DNA of 41,573 bases, from positions 1 through 41,573 of the forward strand of contig LSIG01000129.1 in the NCBI GenBank assembly GCA_001556125.1, given 5' to 3'. The position numbers and the translations under genes were made by a program. The notes below the pieces were generated by a model. That model was not told the DNA's origin. It saw nothing but the letters and a program-made list of their open reading frames with translations, and searched no databases. Positions 33,867-41,573 of this stretch are shown here, piece by piece. This DNA comes from Rhizobiales bacterium CCH10-E5 (GTDB lineage Bacteria > Pseudomonadota > Alphaproteobacteria > Rhizobiales > Beijerinckiaceae). Each line of letters begins with the position of its first letter. Positions within the stretch are counted from its first letter, which is position 1.

Positions 33867-35561
33867 TCAGGCTGCCACACTCTGGAGGAACTGGTCGACC
33901 GTGCTGCGCAGGCGCAGGGCCTGGGCCGCGACCTCGCTGGCAGCGCCGCGCACCTCCTCGGCGGAACGCCCTGTTTCTTCGACCGAATCGGAGAGGACGC
34001 TGAGATCACTGGAAACCGAGAGCGCCGAAGAGCTGGCCATCGCGACGCCCGAGGCGATCTCGCCGGTGGCGATCGCCTGCTGCTCGATCGAGACCGCGAC
34101 GGAATTCGCGAAGTTTTCGATCGCGTTCATGCGCTCGGCGATGTTCTGGATCGAGCCCACGACCTGGCCCGTCGCGCCCTGGATGGCGCCGACCTGGGCG
34201 ACAATCCGGTCGGTCGCGTCGGCGGTCTGCGAGGCGAGGCTCTTCACCTCGGAGGCGACGACCGCGAAGCCGCGTCCTGCCTCGCCGGCGCGCGCCGCCT
34301 CGATGGTGGCGTTGAGCGCCAGCAGATTGGTCTGGGCGGCGATGTCGCGAATGAGGTTCACCACCTCGCCGATGGCACGGGCGGTCTCGTCGAGCGCCCG
34401 CACGGAAGCCGCCGTGTCGCGCGAGATCGAGGCCGCCTCGACGATCTCGGTGCGCACGCGCCGAACCTGGAACTCGACCTCGCGGATCGCAGCGCCCATC
34501 TCCTCGGCGGCCTGGGCCGCGCTCTCGACATTGCCCGAGGCGCCATGAGCGTTCTGGGCGGCGCGGGCGGCGCGGCCGGAGGATTCCGCCGCGACCCGGG
34601 CGAGCCCGTTGGACGCCTCGCTCATGCGGTCGGCATTGCTCTTGAAGGCCTCGAGGGCGACGCCGACCTCGGCGCGGAAAACACCGATCGCCTCGTCGAC
34701 GCGCTGCTGATGCAGGCGGCGCTCCGATTCCGTGACATGCTGCCTCTCCTGCAGCGCGGCGCGCTCCGCCAGGCGCAGCTTGAGCACGCCAAGCGCATGG
34801 GCGATGGCGCCGATCTCGTCGCGCCGGGCCATCGCGTCGATCGGCGTATCGAGCTGGCCGTCGGAGATGCTGACGATGGCCTTCGTCATGTTTCGCAGCG
34901 GCTTCATGGTGCGCGACAGCGAGAACCACAGCAGCGGTCCCAGCACGAGCAGGATCAGGATGCCGAAGCCGATGGTCGCGACCTCCTCGAACTGCGCACG
35001 GGCGAGCAGGCGCGACTTGTCGAAGCGCATGGCGATGTAGCCGATCTGCTTGCGATGGCCGCCGACGCGCACGACGTGCAGCCAGGTGACGAAGCGCTCC
35101 TCTTCGATCTCGGCGGTGTCGGTGTCCTTCAGGATATCCCAGGGCTCTCGCTTCAACAGCGCGGTCAGACTGCGCGGCGTCAGGGCGAGCCGCGCTTCCT
35201 CGTTGCGGCCGGCGCTGGCAAGCGAAGACAGGTCGTCGGCGACGATACCGGCCTCGAAATCGGGATCGCGCCGCAGCGAATCGAGAATCTGGGTCAGGGT
35301 GACGGTGTCGCGCGCCAGGATCAGCGAGGGCGAGGCGTTGACGACCATCAGCACCAGCGAGCGCATCTTCTGCTCGAGATCGTCGCGCGTCTTGGCGTCG
35401 TTGTAGCGCGCGGCGGCGAAGACCAGGAGCATGATGGCGATCGCGACGATGGCGACGGCGGCTGCCGCGATCCGGCTGCTGAGCGAGCGACCCCAGCGCC
35501 GCGAGGGGGCTTGTGACGGCGTGGCGGTATCGATGGTCCCCGCACGCTTCAACGACATCAT
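33867..35561 (-). CDS. Methyl-accepting chemotaxis protein
   Basis: This 564-residue receptor has a first membrane helix (about 31-52), a periplasmic sensor region (about 53-193) of a kind I cannot name, a second helix (194-216), a HAMP domain (213-265), and a methyl-accepting signalling domain. The hairpin tip has [20 protein letters not shown] (409-428), which contacts CheA and CheW. The C-terminus ends LQSVAA, without a CheR-binding pentapeptide. Start assignment is uncertain: ATG at 35561 or 35558 is used because the protein begins naturally there, while an upstream GTG at 35615 adds 18 residues. No other chemotaxis genes are nearby. Confidence 0.92.
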   Translation of the reverse strand: MMSLKRAGTIDTATPSQAPSRRWGRSLSSRIAAAAVAIVAIAIMLLVFAAARYNDAKTRDDLEQKMRSLVLMVVNASPSLILARDTVTLTQILDSLRRDPDFEAGIVADDLSSLASAGRNEEARLALTPRSLTALLKREPWDILKDTDTAEIEEERFVTWLHVVRVGGHRKQIGYIAMRFDKSRLLARAQFEEVATIGFGILILLVLGPLLWFSLSRTMKPLRNMTKAIVSISDGQLDTPIDAMARRDEIGAIAHALGVLKLRLAERAALQERQHVTESERRLHQQRVDEAIGVFRAEVGVALEAFKSNADRMSEASNGLARVAAESSGRAARAAQNAHGASGNVESAAQAAEEMGAAIREVEFQVRRVRTEIVEAASISRDTAASVRALDETARAIGEVVNLIRDIAAQTNLLALNATIEAARAGEAGRGFAVVASEVKSLASQTADATDRIVAQVGAIQGATGQVVGSIQNIAERMNAIENFANSVAVSIEQQAIATGEIASGVAMASSSALSVSSDLSVLSDSVEETGRSAEEVRGAASEVAAQALRLRSTVDQFLQSVAA

Positions 35562-35627
35562 GACCGGCCCAGTCCCCGCATTCGTCTCGGTCCACGGCGC
35601 AAGCCGCAGAGACACCCCGAGCGGAGC

Positions 35628-36494
35628 CTAGCCATGTCTTGGTAAAGAATGGCTTGCGGAGGGTGTCGAGAAGAGCTCGGAGAAACGAACCATCGACAGA
35701 CCCTGCGGCACGAATTCGAGGAGCGCCGCATGCTCGACCGGCCGCGTCGCCACGACAGGATCGAGCCGCGCGAGTTCGTCGTCGACGAAGCCCGGATGGC
35801 ACATTACGAGATGGGCGCGGCCGGGCCGCAGCAGGAAGCGCTGGAGGTCGGCGGCGAAGTCACGCTGCGGATCGAAGGGGGCGACGCCCGAGAAGCCGCG
35901 ATTGACCGCAAAGCCGCGCCGCAGCGCCGCCCGCCGGAAGCCCAGTGCCAGTGCCGAGATGGTCAAGGCCTTGCCGACGGCGACGCCGCGAGTGCGGATG
36001 GCGGCCGGCGAGTCATGCGGATCGCGCAGATAGAGGCTGCCCCGGGGATAGCGCCGCGACAGTGCCTCGAGCACGGCGCGGCGAATGCCCGGCAGGACGT
36101 GGACATGCTGGTGCCCGTCGAAAAAGGCGGGCGAGCGGCCCATCTCATCCTCGAAGGCGTCGAGCTGGCGGGCGATCTCGGCGGCGATCTCCCGCCGGAC
36201 CGTCGGCGAGGTCACGGCCGCGCGCGCCAGTTCCGGCAGCGCCGGAAACACGCCACCTGGCGCCAGCCTTGGCATCGCGCCCAGCGGATTGGCGCAGGTG
36301 AGATTGAGATGCAGGCCGAGATCGGCCTTCTCGGCGAGAGCCCCGAAAGCCCCCGCGAAGTTCCGCCAATGCGGGCGATTGGTCATTGCGCCCGCCGCCG
36401 AGAGCTTGCCTGCCTGGATCAGCGCCAGGATCGAGCGGCTGACACCATCGGTCAGGGCGAAGTCATCGGCGCATAAAACAAATCCGCTCGCCAT
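35628..36494 (-). CDS. hpnK: ChbG/HpnK (YdjC) family deacetylase
   Basis: This 288-residue protein matches the YdjC-like metal-dependent deacetylases. It begins FVLCADDFALTDGV with the metal-binding Asp pair (D10, D11), then LGLHLNL (about 57-63) and DGHQHVHVLP (about 125-134), which supply His ligands, and MCHPGFVDDEL near the end. The family includes ChbG, which deacetylates chitooligosaccharides, and HpnK, which is found in hopanoid gene clusters. No hopanoid genes are visible here, so the symbol reflects family naming only. It diverges from a polyisoprenyl-phosphate-type glycosyltransferase across 136 bp, a pairing that suggests modification of an N-acetylated sugar on a lipid carrier (inference). 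Confidence 0.85.
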   Translation of the reverse strand: MASGFVLCADDFALTDGVSRSILALIQAGKLSAAGAMTNRPHWRNFAGAFGALAEKADLGLHLNLTCANPLGAMPRLAPGGVFPALPELARAAVTSPTVRREIAAEIARQLDAFEDEMGRSPAFFDGHQHVHVLPGIRRAVLEALSRRYPRGSLYLRDPHDSPAAIRTRGVAVGKALTISALALGFRRAALRRGFAVNRGFSGVAPFDPQRDFAADLQRFLLRPGRAHLVMCHPGFVDDELARLDPVVATRPVEHAALLEFVPQGLSMVRFSELFSTPSASHSLPRHG

Positions 36495-36630
36495 GCCGGT
36501 TTGTTGTCCTCTGTTCAGGCGCCTTGCGCTAAGAGCGCGGCGAAGCTTTACGGTTCCGTGCGGGCCGCGTCATCCCGGCAGCTTCCGGTTTCACCCGGAG
36601 GGGGATCGACGCGGCCGAGAGGTCGATCCC

Positions 36631-37665
36631 GTGCCAGAGACGCAAGCCCCATCCGCCACGCCGCCGACGCGCGGCCATTCGAGCCGGCCGGAGCTGTCGG
36701 TCGTCGTCCCCGTCTACAACGAGGCCGAGAGCCTTCCGCTGCTGCTGGAGCGGCTGAAGCAGGTGCTCGACGGCGCGGTGACCTCCTGGGAGCTCGTCTG
36801 CGTCGACGATGGCAGCCGGGACGGCACACTTTCCGTCCTGCGGCTGCTGGCGGCACAGGACCGGCGGGTCAGTGCCGTCTCATTCAGCCGCAATTTCGGC
36901 AAGGAAATCGCCATCGCGGCGGGGCTGGACCACGCCTCGGGCGATGCCGTGGTGATCATGGACGCCGATCTCCAGCACCCGCCCGAAGCGATCCTGCGCT
37001 TTCTCGAGAAATGGCGCGAGGGCTATCTCAACGTCTACGGACAGCGCTCGGACCGCGATGGCGAAACCCCGCTCAAGCGCAATTTCGCGAAGGCGTTCTA
37101 CCGGCTCTTCGCACGCTTCGGCGAGACGGAACTGCCGGAAGGTGCGGGCGATTTCCGCCTGCTCGACCGCAAGGTCGTCGATGCGTTGAGGGCCCTGCCG
37201 GAGCGGGCCCGCTTCTCGAAGGGCTTGTATGCCTGGGTCGGCTTCCGCTCGGCCGGGGTGCCGTTCGAAGTCGCCGAGCGCGAGCACGGCGTCTCGAAGT
37301 TCCGCTACCGCAAGCTGTTCTCCTTCGCCTTCGACGGGCTTTCCTCCTTCTCGACGGTACCGCTCAAGATCGCGACCTGGGCGGGCGTCGTGATCGCGCT
37401 TCTGGCAGCGCTGACGGCGTTGTTCTTCCTCCTGCGCACGCTGTTCTTCGGAACCGACCTGCCCGGCTTCCCCTCGCTGATCGTCTCGATCATGTTCTTT
37501 TCCGGGATCCAGCTCGTCTCGCTGGGGATGATCGGGGAATATGTCGGGCGCATCTTCGCCGAGGTGAAGCGCCGGCCGCTCTACCTGATCGGCGAGCGTG
37601 TCGGCTTCGATGCGCGCACCGTCGATCATCCGCGCGGCGACGCGCTGCCGCCGCTGATCCGGTAG
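36631..37665 (+). CDS. Glycosyltransferase family 2, polyisoprenyl-phosphate sugar transferase type (GtrB/ArnC-like)
   Basis: This 344-residue membrane enzyme has a GT2 domain: LSVVVPVYNEAES (22-34), VCVDDGSRDGT (57-67) and IMDADLQHPP (109-118) with the DxD metal site at 111-113. Two C-terminal membrane helices follow (about 250-285 and 290-312). GtrB, ArnC and DPM1-like enzymes of this build transfer a sugar from a nucleotide donor to undecaprenyl phosphate on the cytoplasmic face. GTG at 36631 follows GAGAGG at eight bases and marks the start of the conserved region. The gene is upstream of murJ, separated by two palindromic repeats, and divergent from the YdjC-type deacetylase. Confidence 0.9.
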   Translation: MPETQAPSATPPTRGHSSRPELSVVVPVYNEAESLPLLLERLKQVLDGAVTSWELVCVDDGSRDGTLSVLRLLAAQDRRVSAVSFSRNFGKEIAIAAGLDHASGDAVVIMDADLQHPPEAILRFLEKWREGYLNVYGQRSDRDGETPLKRNFAKAFYRLFARFGETELPEGAGDFRLLDRKVVDALRALPERARFSKGLYAWVGFRSAGVPFEVAEREHGVSKFRYRKLFSFAFDGLSSFSTVPLKIATWAGVVIALLAALTALFFLLRTLFFGTDLPGFPSLIVSIMFFSGIQLVSLGMIGEYVGRIFAEVKRRPLYLIGERVGFDARTVDHPRGDALPPLIR

Positions 37666-37675
37666 ACGCTGTTCT

Positions 37676-37758
37676 CGTCATTGCGAGCGCAGCGAAGCAA
37701 TCCAGGAGGACGTCGAACGCGGCCGACCCTGGATTGCTTCGCTGCGCTCGCAATGACG
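37676..37758. repeat. Palindromic repeat with 31-bp perfect arms, family B
   Basis: The arms 37676-37706 and 37728-37758 are perfect reverse complements over 31 bp around a 21-bp loop. They begin CGTCATTGCGAGCG and end CGCTCGCAATGACG. This is a repeat type I recognise from rhizobial and bradyrhizobial intergenic regions. It lies 10 bp after the glycosyltransferase stop and could also form a very stable transcript hairpin. Confidence 0.85.
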
Positions 37759-37782
37759 GTGAGCCCGTGGCGCCGCACTGGA

Positions 37783-37823
37783 CCATCCTTCGAGACGCCG
37801 CTATGCGGCTCCTCAGGATGAGG
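37783..37823. repeat. Imperfect palindromic repeat before murJ, family C
   Basis: The sequence begins CCATCCTTCGAGACG and ends CTCCTCAGGATGAGG, with CATCCT/AGGATG and GCCGC/GCGGC as partial arms. I recognise it as a common rhizobial intergenic repeat. It overlaps an in-frame upstream ATG of murJ (37803), which argues that the real murJ start is the later ATG at 37851. Confidence 0.75.
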
Positions 37824-37850
37824 GCTGACCACGCCAGCCCCGGAGCCGCG

Positions 37851-39377
37851 ATGTTCAAGAAAATCCTCTCCGTCGGCGGCTTCACCCTGCTCTCCCGAGT
37901 AACGGGCTTTCTGCGTGACATCGTCCTGGCCGCCGTGCTCGGCGCCGGCGCGTTGATGGATGCGTTTTCGGTGGCGCTGCGGCTGCCCAACCATTTCCGG
38001 GCGATCTTCGGCGAGGGCGCGACCAACCAGGCCTATATCCCCGTCTATGCCCGCATCCGCGAGCAGGCTGGCCAGGCGGCGGCGACCCTGTTCTCGAACC
38101 GCGTCTTCAGCCTGAACCTGATCGTGCAGATCGTCCTGCTGGCGATCGCCCTGCCCTCCATGCCGGAGATCGTGCGGCTGCTGGCGCCGGGCTTCGCGAA
38201 TGATCCGCTGCGCTTCGATCTCGCGGTGGCTCTGACGCGGATCACCTTCCCTTACCTGCTCTTCATCACGCTGGTGACGCTGCTTTCGGCCAATCTCAAC
38301 GCGGTCGACCGCTATGCGGCCGCCGCCGCGGCGCCGATCCTGATGAATCTCTGCCTGGTCGCGGCACTCGCCGTCGCCTTCCTGTTTCCGAACGCCGCCT
38401 ACGCCGCCGCCTGGGGCATGGCGGCGGCCGGCGTCTTCGAATGGCTGCTGCTCGCCTCCGCCGCGCGGCGCGCCGGCGTCGCCGCTGCCCTGACCCGACC
38501 GCGGCTGGACGCCGATGTGAAGAGCTTCCTCAAGGCGTTCGGGCCCGCCGTGATCGGCTCCGCCGGGGTGCAGATCGCGCTCTTTGCCGACACGATCATC
38601 GCCTCGCTGCTGCCGGCCGGCGCCTATGCGGCGCTTTACTATGCCGAGAGGCTCTACCAGCTCCCGATCGGCGTGATCGCGATCGGTGTCGGCACGGTGC
38701 TTTTGCCTACGATGAGCCGCTTCATCGCCGGGGGCGATATGGCCGCCTCGGACCGGGCGCAGAACCGGGCGATCGCGCTGACGGTGGTGGCGGCGGCGCC
38801 CTTCGCGGCAGCCTTCCTCGCGATTCCGGAACTGATCGTCTCGGCCCTGTTCGAGCGCGGGCGCTTCGATGCGGCCGCGAGCCAGGCGGCGGGCGCGGTG
38901 CTGCTGGCCTATGCGGTGGGGCTACCGGCGATCGTTCTGATCCGCACCCAGGTCTCGACCTTCCAGGCGCGCGGCGACACGACGACACCGATGTTCGTTT
39001 CGCTCGCCGCCATTGGCGCCAATGTCGCGCTCAAGCTCTTGTTGTGGCGCGATTTCGGCGCTCCAGGACTGGCGCTGGCGACAGCGGCCGGGGCCTGGAT
39101 CAATGTCGCGACCCTGTTCCTGCTCGGCATTCGGCGTGGCTGGGCGAAGCCCGACCCGAGGCTCGGACTGCTGATCGCGATCACGGTCGCCGCAGCGCTC
39201 GTCGCCGGCATCGTAGCGCGCCTTGCGGCGCCTTCCATGCTGGCAGCGACGGCTGGCTTGCCCCACGAACCCCGGCTCGTCGCGGTGGCGGCCGTGAGCC
39301 TGCTCGCGGCGCTGCTCTACGCGGCGGTGCTCGCCGTCGGGCTCAAGCTCTCGGGGACGATCCGGCTGCTGCGGTAG
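37851..39377 (+). CDS. murJ: Lipid II flippase MurJ
   Basis: This 508-residue inner-membrane MATE/MOP-type flippase, with about 13-14 hydrophobic helices, moves lipid II across the membrane for peptidoglycan synthesis. It begins MFKKILSVGGFTLLSRVTGF, followed by RDIVLAAVLG, and has the conserved RLPNHFRAIFGEGATNQAYIP (split here for length) in the first loop, all strong MurJ/MviN signatures. ATG at 37851 follows CGGAG; an ATG at 37803 lies within a repeat. In many rhizobia murJ sits between glnD and trpS; here it follows a glycosyltransferase. An intergenic palindromic repeat follows the stop. Confidence 0.95.
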   Translation: MFKKILSVGGFTLLSRVTGFLRDIVLAAVLGAGALMDAFSVALRLPNHFRAIFGEGATNQAYIPVYARIREQAGQAAATLFSNRVFSLNLIVQIVLLAIALPSMPEIVRLLAPGFANDPLRFDLAVALTRITFPYLLFITLVTLLSANLNAVDRYAAAAAAPILMNLCLVAALAVAFLFPNAAYAAAWGMAAAGVFEWLLLASAARRAGVAAALTRPRLDADVKSFLKAFGPAVIGSAGVQIALFADTIIASLLPAGAYAALYYAERLYQLPIGVIAIGVGTVLLPTMSRFIAGGDMAASDRAQNRAIALTVVAAAPFAAAFLAIPELIVSALFERGRFDAAASQAAGAVLLAYAVGLPAIVLIRTQVSTFQARGDTTTPMFVSLAAIGANVALKLLLWRDFGAPGLALATAAGAWINVATLFLLGIRRGWAKPDPRLGLLIAITVAAALVAGIVARLAAPSMLAATAGLPHEPRLVAVAAVSLLAALLYAAVLAVGLKLSGTIRLLR

Positions 39378-39412
39378 GGCTCAGGTCACGATGACTTCGC
39401 TTGGAAACACGG

Positions 39413-39520
39413 CGTCATCCTGGACAAGCCGCGAAGCGGCGCAGTTCCGGGATCCATCGTAGAGCACCGACAGAGCCCTATGATGGATCCCGGGTCGACC
39501 TGCGGTCGCCCAGGATGACG
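39413..39520. repeat. Palindromic intergenic repeat, family A, copy 2
   Basis: The arms CGTCATCCTGG (39413-39423) and CCAGGATGACG (39510-39520) enclose GGGATCCATC (39449-39458) and GATGGATCCC (39482-39491). These are the same arms and similar total length as the copy at 6686-6791. It lies between the converging murJ and nitronate monooxygenase genes. Confidence 0.85.
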
Positions 39521-39545
39521 GGCGCGTCTCCGCGCGACCTGATCA

Positions 39546-40526
39546 TCAGCCCAGAAAGCTCCGTGCCCGCTCGCCCAGCAGCGTCGCCGCCTCGTCGACC
39601 ATGCGCGTCACGATCTCGCCGGCGCCCGGCACATCGGCGACCAGCCCCACGGCCTCGCCGACGATGACGGCGGCATTGTCGGGATCGCCGGCCGCGAAGG
39701 CCGCGCGATAGGCCGGCGCCTCCTGCTCGATCGCTTCCTTCAGCGCCTCGTCGCGGCCGGCCCAGCGCGCGGTGAAGTCATTGGCGGCGACGCGGATGTC
39801 GAAGGGCTTCGGCCAGTCGAGTCGGCGGGCGATGTCGGGCAGCGAGGTGCGAAGCGTGCCGTCGCCCGTCGCCGCCAGCGCGGCCTCCTGCTGCCTGGCA
39901 TGGACCAGCGCCTCGCGGCTCGCCCAAAAGCGGGTGCCGACCAGCACGCCGTCGGCGCCCAGCATCAGCGAGGCTGCGAGCCCGCGTCCGTCGGCGATGC
40001 CGCCCGCCGCCAGCAGCAGCGTGTCGGGGCTCTGGCGGGCCAGCAGATCGGCGACCTCCGGCACGAAGGGGAAGGTCGCGCGGCGGTGGCCGTGGCCGCC
40101 GGCCTCGCCGCCCTGCGCGACGATGATCGCCGCTCCGGCATCGAGCGACTGGCGGACATGATCGAGCGACTGGCACTGGCAGATCAGCGGGATCTCCGCC
40201 GACGCGATCTCGGCCGCGAAAGGCGCGGGATCGCCGAAGGAGAGCATCAGCGCGGCAGGGCGATGTGCCAGCGCAGCCGTCAGCAGATGCGGCTGCTTCG
40301 CCAGCGACCAGGTGATGAAGCCGCAGCCGGTGCGGGTGTTGCCGGCCTGGGCGAACTCCCGCTCGAGCCAGTCCCCGTCGCCATAGCCCCCGCCGATCAA
40401 CCCTAAGCCCCCGGCGCGGGTGACGGCGGCGGCGAGCGCTCCGCCCGCCGCCAGCGCCATCGGCGCCGAAAGCACCGGGTGGTCGATACCCAGTTGCCGC
40501 GTCAGCCTTGTGACGAGGCGGGCCAT
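39546..40526 (-). CDS. Nitronate monooxygenase
   Basis: This 326-residue FMN enzyme of the 2-nitropropane dioxygenase family oxidises toxic alkyl nitronates. The TIM-barrel features are SAPMALAAGGALAAAVTRAGG (split by its glycines) near the N-terminus, GFITWSL, AQGGEAGGHGHRR with the conserved catalytic His, and LLAAGGIADGRG plus LMLGADGVLVGTRF for FMN phosphate binding. Length is normal. ATG at 40526 begins the conserved region. It lies five bases after the stop of the branched-chain aminotransferase gene, so they form an operon. A palindromic repeat separates it from murJ. Confidence 0.92.
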   Translation of the reverse strand: MARLVTRLTRQLGIDHPVLSAPMALAAGGALAAAVTRAGGLGLIGGGYGDGDWLEREFAQAGNTRTGCGFITWSLAKQPHLLTAALAHRPAALMLSFGDPAPFAAEIASAEIPLICQCQSLDHVRQSLDAGAAIIVAQGGEAGGHGHRRATFPFVPEVADLLARQSPDTLLLAAGGIADGRGLAASLMLGADGVLVGTRFWASREALVHARQQEAALAATGDGTLRTSLPDIARRLDWPKPFDIRVAANDFTARWAGRDEALKEAIEQEAPAYRAAFAAGDPDNAAVIVGEAVGLVADVPGAGEIVTRMVDEAATLLGERARSFLG

Positions 40527-40531
40527 GGTCC

Positions 40532-41398
40532 TCAGACCTTCGCGCTCTTGGCGAAGTCCATGTAGAGCTCCCGGGCCTTGCGGTAGAGCGGGCCGGGCTG
40601 GAGCTGGCGGTTGTCGATGCGGCCGACCGGCACGACCTTCGAATAGTTGCCCGAGGAGAAGATCTCGTCGGCCTGCTCGAAGTCGCTGTAGCGCAGGCTG
40701 GTCTCCTCGACCGTGACACCGTCCTGCCGCAGCAGGCCGATGACGCGCTGGCGGGTGATGCCGTTGAGGAAGGTGCCGTTGGGAATCGGCGTCTTCACCA
40801 CGCCGTCCTTGGCGAGGAAGATGTTGGAGGTCGCGGTCTCCGCGACATTGCCCAGCATGTCGAGCACCAGCGCATTGTCGAAGCCGGCAGCCTTGGCGGC
40901 GCGCAGCGTACGGGCGTTGTTGGGGTAGAGGCAGCCGGCCTTGGCGTCGGTCGGGGCGGTCTCGACCGTCGGCCGGCGGAAGACGCCTTGCGTCACCGAA
41001 AGCCCGTTCGCGGGCAGGCCCATCGGCGCCTCGAAGAGGCACAGGCAGAAGCGCGTCGACTCCTCGTCGGGGATGATGGTCGAGACGCCGTCGGCCTCGG
41101 CCCAGTACATCGGCTTGATGTAGAGGGCGACGTCGCCCTTGAACTTCTTGATGCCCTCATGCGCCTTGGCGACGATCGTCTCGGCGCTTTCCGTCGGCTT
41201 CAGGCCGAGCGCGGTGGCGGAGCGGTTTACACGGGCCGCGTGGAGCGCGAGATCCGGCGCGAGGCCGTCGAACCAGCGGGCGCCGTCGAAGACCGAGGAG
41301 CCCTGCCAGGTCGCATGGCTGCGCGGCCCCATGATCGGCGGGTTGCCCTCGTGCCACTCTCCCTCGAACCAGGTCCAAGTCTGCGAATACCAGGCCAT
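40532..41398 (-). CDS. ilvE: Branched-chain amino acid aminotransferase (class IV)
   Basis: This 288-residue PLP enzyme is of the fold-type IV aminotransferase family, which transaminates Leu, Ile and Val with 2-oxoglutarate. DAKAGCLYPNNART contains the PLP lysine K153 in the family K-A-x3-Y pattern; NVAETATSNIF and NGITRQRV are also conserved. Branched-chain activity is the usual annotation, but class IV also includes D-amino acid and lyase members, so substrate is not certain. It is the first gene of a two-gene operon with nitronate monooxygenase. The upstream 175 bp to the contig end contain a short repeat and adapter sequence. Confidence 0.87.
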   Translation of the reverse strand: MAWYSQTWTWFEGEWHEGNPPIMGPRSHATWQGSSVFDGARWFDGLAPDLALHAARVNRSATALGLKPTESAETIVAKAHEGIKKFKGDVALYIKPMYWAEADGVSTIIPDEESTRFCLCLFEAPMGLPANGLSVTQGVFRRPTVETAPTDAKAGCLYPNNARTLRAAKAAGFDNALVLDMLGNVAETATSNIFLAKDGVVKTPIPNGTFLNGITRQRVIGLLRQDGVTVEETSLRYSDFEQADEIFSSGNYSKVVPVGRIDNRQLQPGPLYRKARELYMDFAKSAKV

Positions 41399-41532
41399 CA
41401 GGCGCTCCTGCTTTAGCGATCGACGTTGCGCGCACCGTCTGCCCCCGACCTTCCCTCGTCAACATGCAGCCCCGCACAACCCGATGACGGGATGTGATGG
41501 AAGCGATCGGTCGCGGTGATGGATCGCGCGCT

Positions 41533-41559
41533 CCCTCCCCCCGCTTGCGGTGGGGAGGG
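41533..41559. repeat. GC-rich palindromic repeat fragment at the contig end
   Basis: CCCTCCCC (41533-41540) pairs with GGGGAGGG (41552-41559), with CCGC-TT-GCGG inside. It resembles the CCCTCCCC...GGGGAGGG repeats common in rhizobial genomes. Its repetitive nature may explain why assembly stopped here. Confidence 0.6.
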
Positions 41560-41573
41560 TGTCTCTTATACAC
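41560..41573. other. Residual Nextera (Tn5 mosaic-end) adapter
   Basis: TGTCTCTTATACAC matches 14 consecutive bases of the Nextera transposase mosaic-end adapter and sits at the very last bases of the window. It is low in GC compared with the genome. It should be treated as library artefact, not genomic DNA. Confidence 0.93.

Noticed and set aside
35628..36494. A hopanoid biosynthesis cluster
   Set aside because: Only the HpnK-like deacetylase is present; no squalene-hopene cyclase or other hpn gene is in the window.
36501..37850. An open frame that runs into murJ from upstream and would give a 958-residue fusion
   Set aside because: This part is the out-of-frame reading of the glycosyltransferase and two repeats; MurJ similarity starts at 37851.
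40527..41042. An N-terminal extension that would fuse nitronate monooxygenase to an upstream region
   Set aside because: It is the out-of-frame reading of the aminotransferase gene; the enzyme starts naturally at 40526.

Overview
This window looks like a complete assembly contig from a high-GC alphaproteobacterium of the order Hyphomicrobiales (Rhizobiales). Bosea or a close relative is my best guess. The supporting signs are a MucR/Ros regulator, paired DUF6456 and DnaA-C-like regulators, DUF1491, DUF2336 and DUF6894 proteins, perfect CtrA-type boxes (TTAA-N7-TTAA), and palindromic intergenic repeats of kinds common in this order. I cannot confirm the genus without a search. The last 14 bases match the Nextera (Tn5 mosaic-end) adapter, so the right edge is a sequencing artefact. 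I saw no tRNA, rRNA, CRISPR array, insertion sequence, integrase or prophage block.

Layout. 1-3.3 kb: a truncated GH19-type lysozyme-like membrane protein, an AcuI-type acrylyl-CoA reductase and an MFS transporter, all on the minus strand. 3.5-6.6 kb: a SleB-family cell-wall hydrolase, a small membrane protein, a DUF6894 protein and a secreted VPAxY-repeat protein, on the plus strand and closed by a strong terminator. 6.8-9.3 kb: a minus-strand cold-adaptation group (cspA, rhlE-type helicase, an infA paralogue, a small membrane protein). 9.6-13.0 kb: iorAB-type molybdenum hydroxylase divergent from a TetR regulator, with a palindromic operator between them. 13.1-17.1 kb: ppdK, a higBA toxin-antitoxin pair and a YcgN-type cysteine-cluster protein. 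17.4-20.9 kb: a class A penicillin-binding protein followed by overlapping DUF1214 and DUF1254 genes.

20.9-27.1 kb is the most interesting stretch. A DUF2336 gene converges on an operon of a DivJ-like sensor kinase, a Pro/Ala-rich membrane protein and DUF1491, and each side begins behind a perfect CtrA box. This suggests a cell-cycle-controlled envelope or signalling module. A small protein, a lipoprotein and a SufE-family protein flank it. 27.1-28.9 kb: three regulators in a row (DUF6456, DnaA-C-like HTH, MucR).

29.3-35.6 kb: an oligopeptidase B-type S9 peptidase, a large acidic membrane protein, sodB and a chemotaxis receptor. 35.6-41.4 kb: an HpnK/YdjC deacetylase divergent from a polyisoprenyl-phosphate-type glycosyltransferase, then murJ, a nitronate monooxygenase and a branched-chain aminotransferase. 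Several palindromic repeats punctuate this right-hand part. Much of the content concerns the envelope: cell-wall hydrolase, PBP, lipid II flippase, glycosyltransferase and deacetylase.
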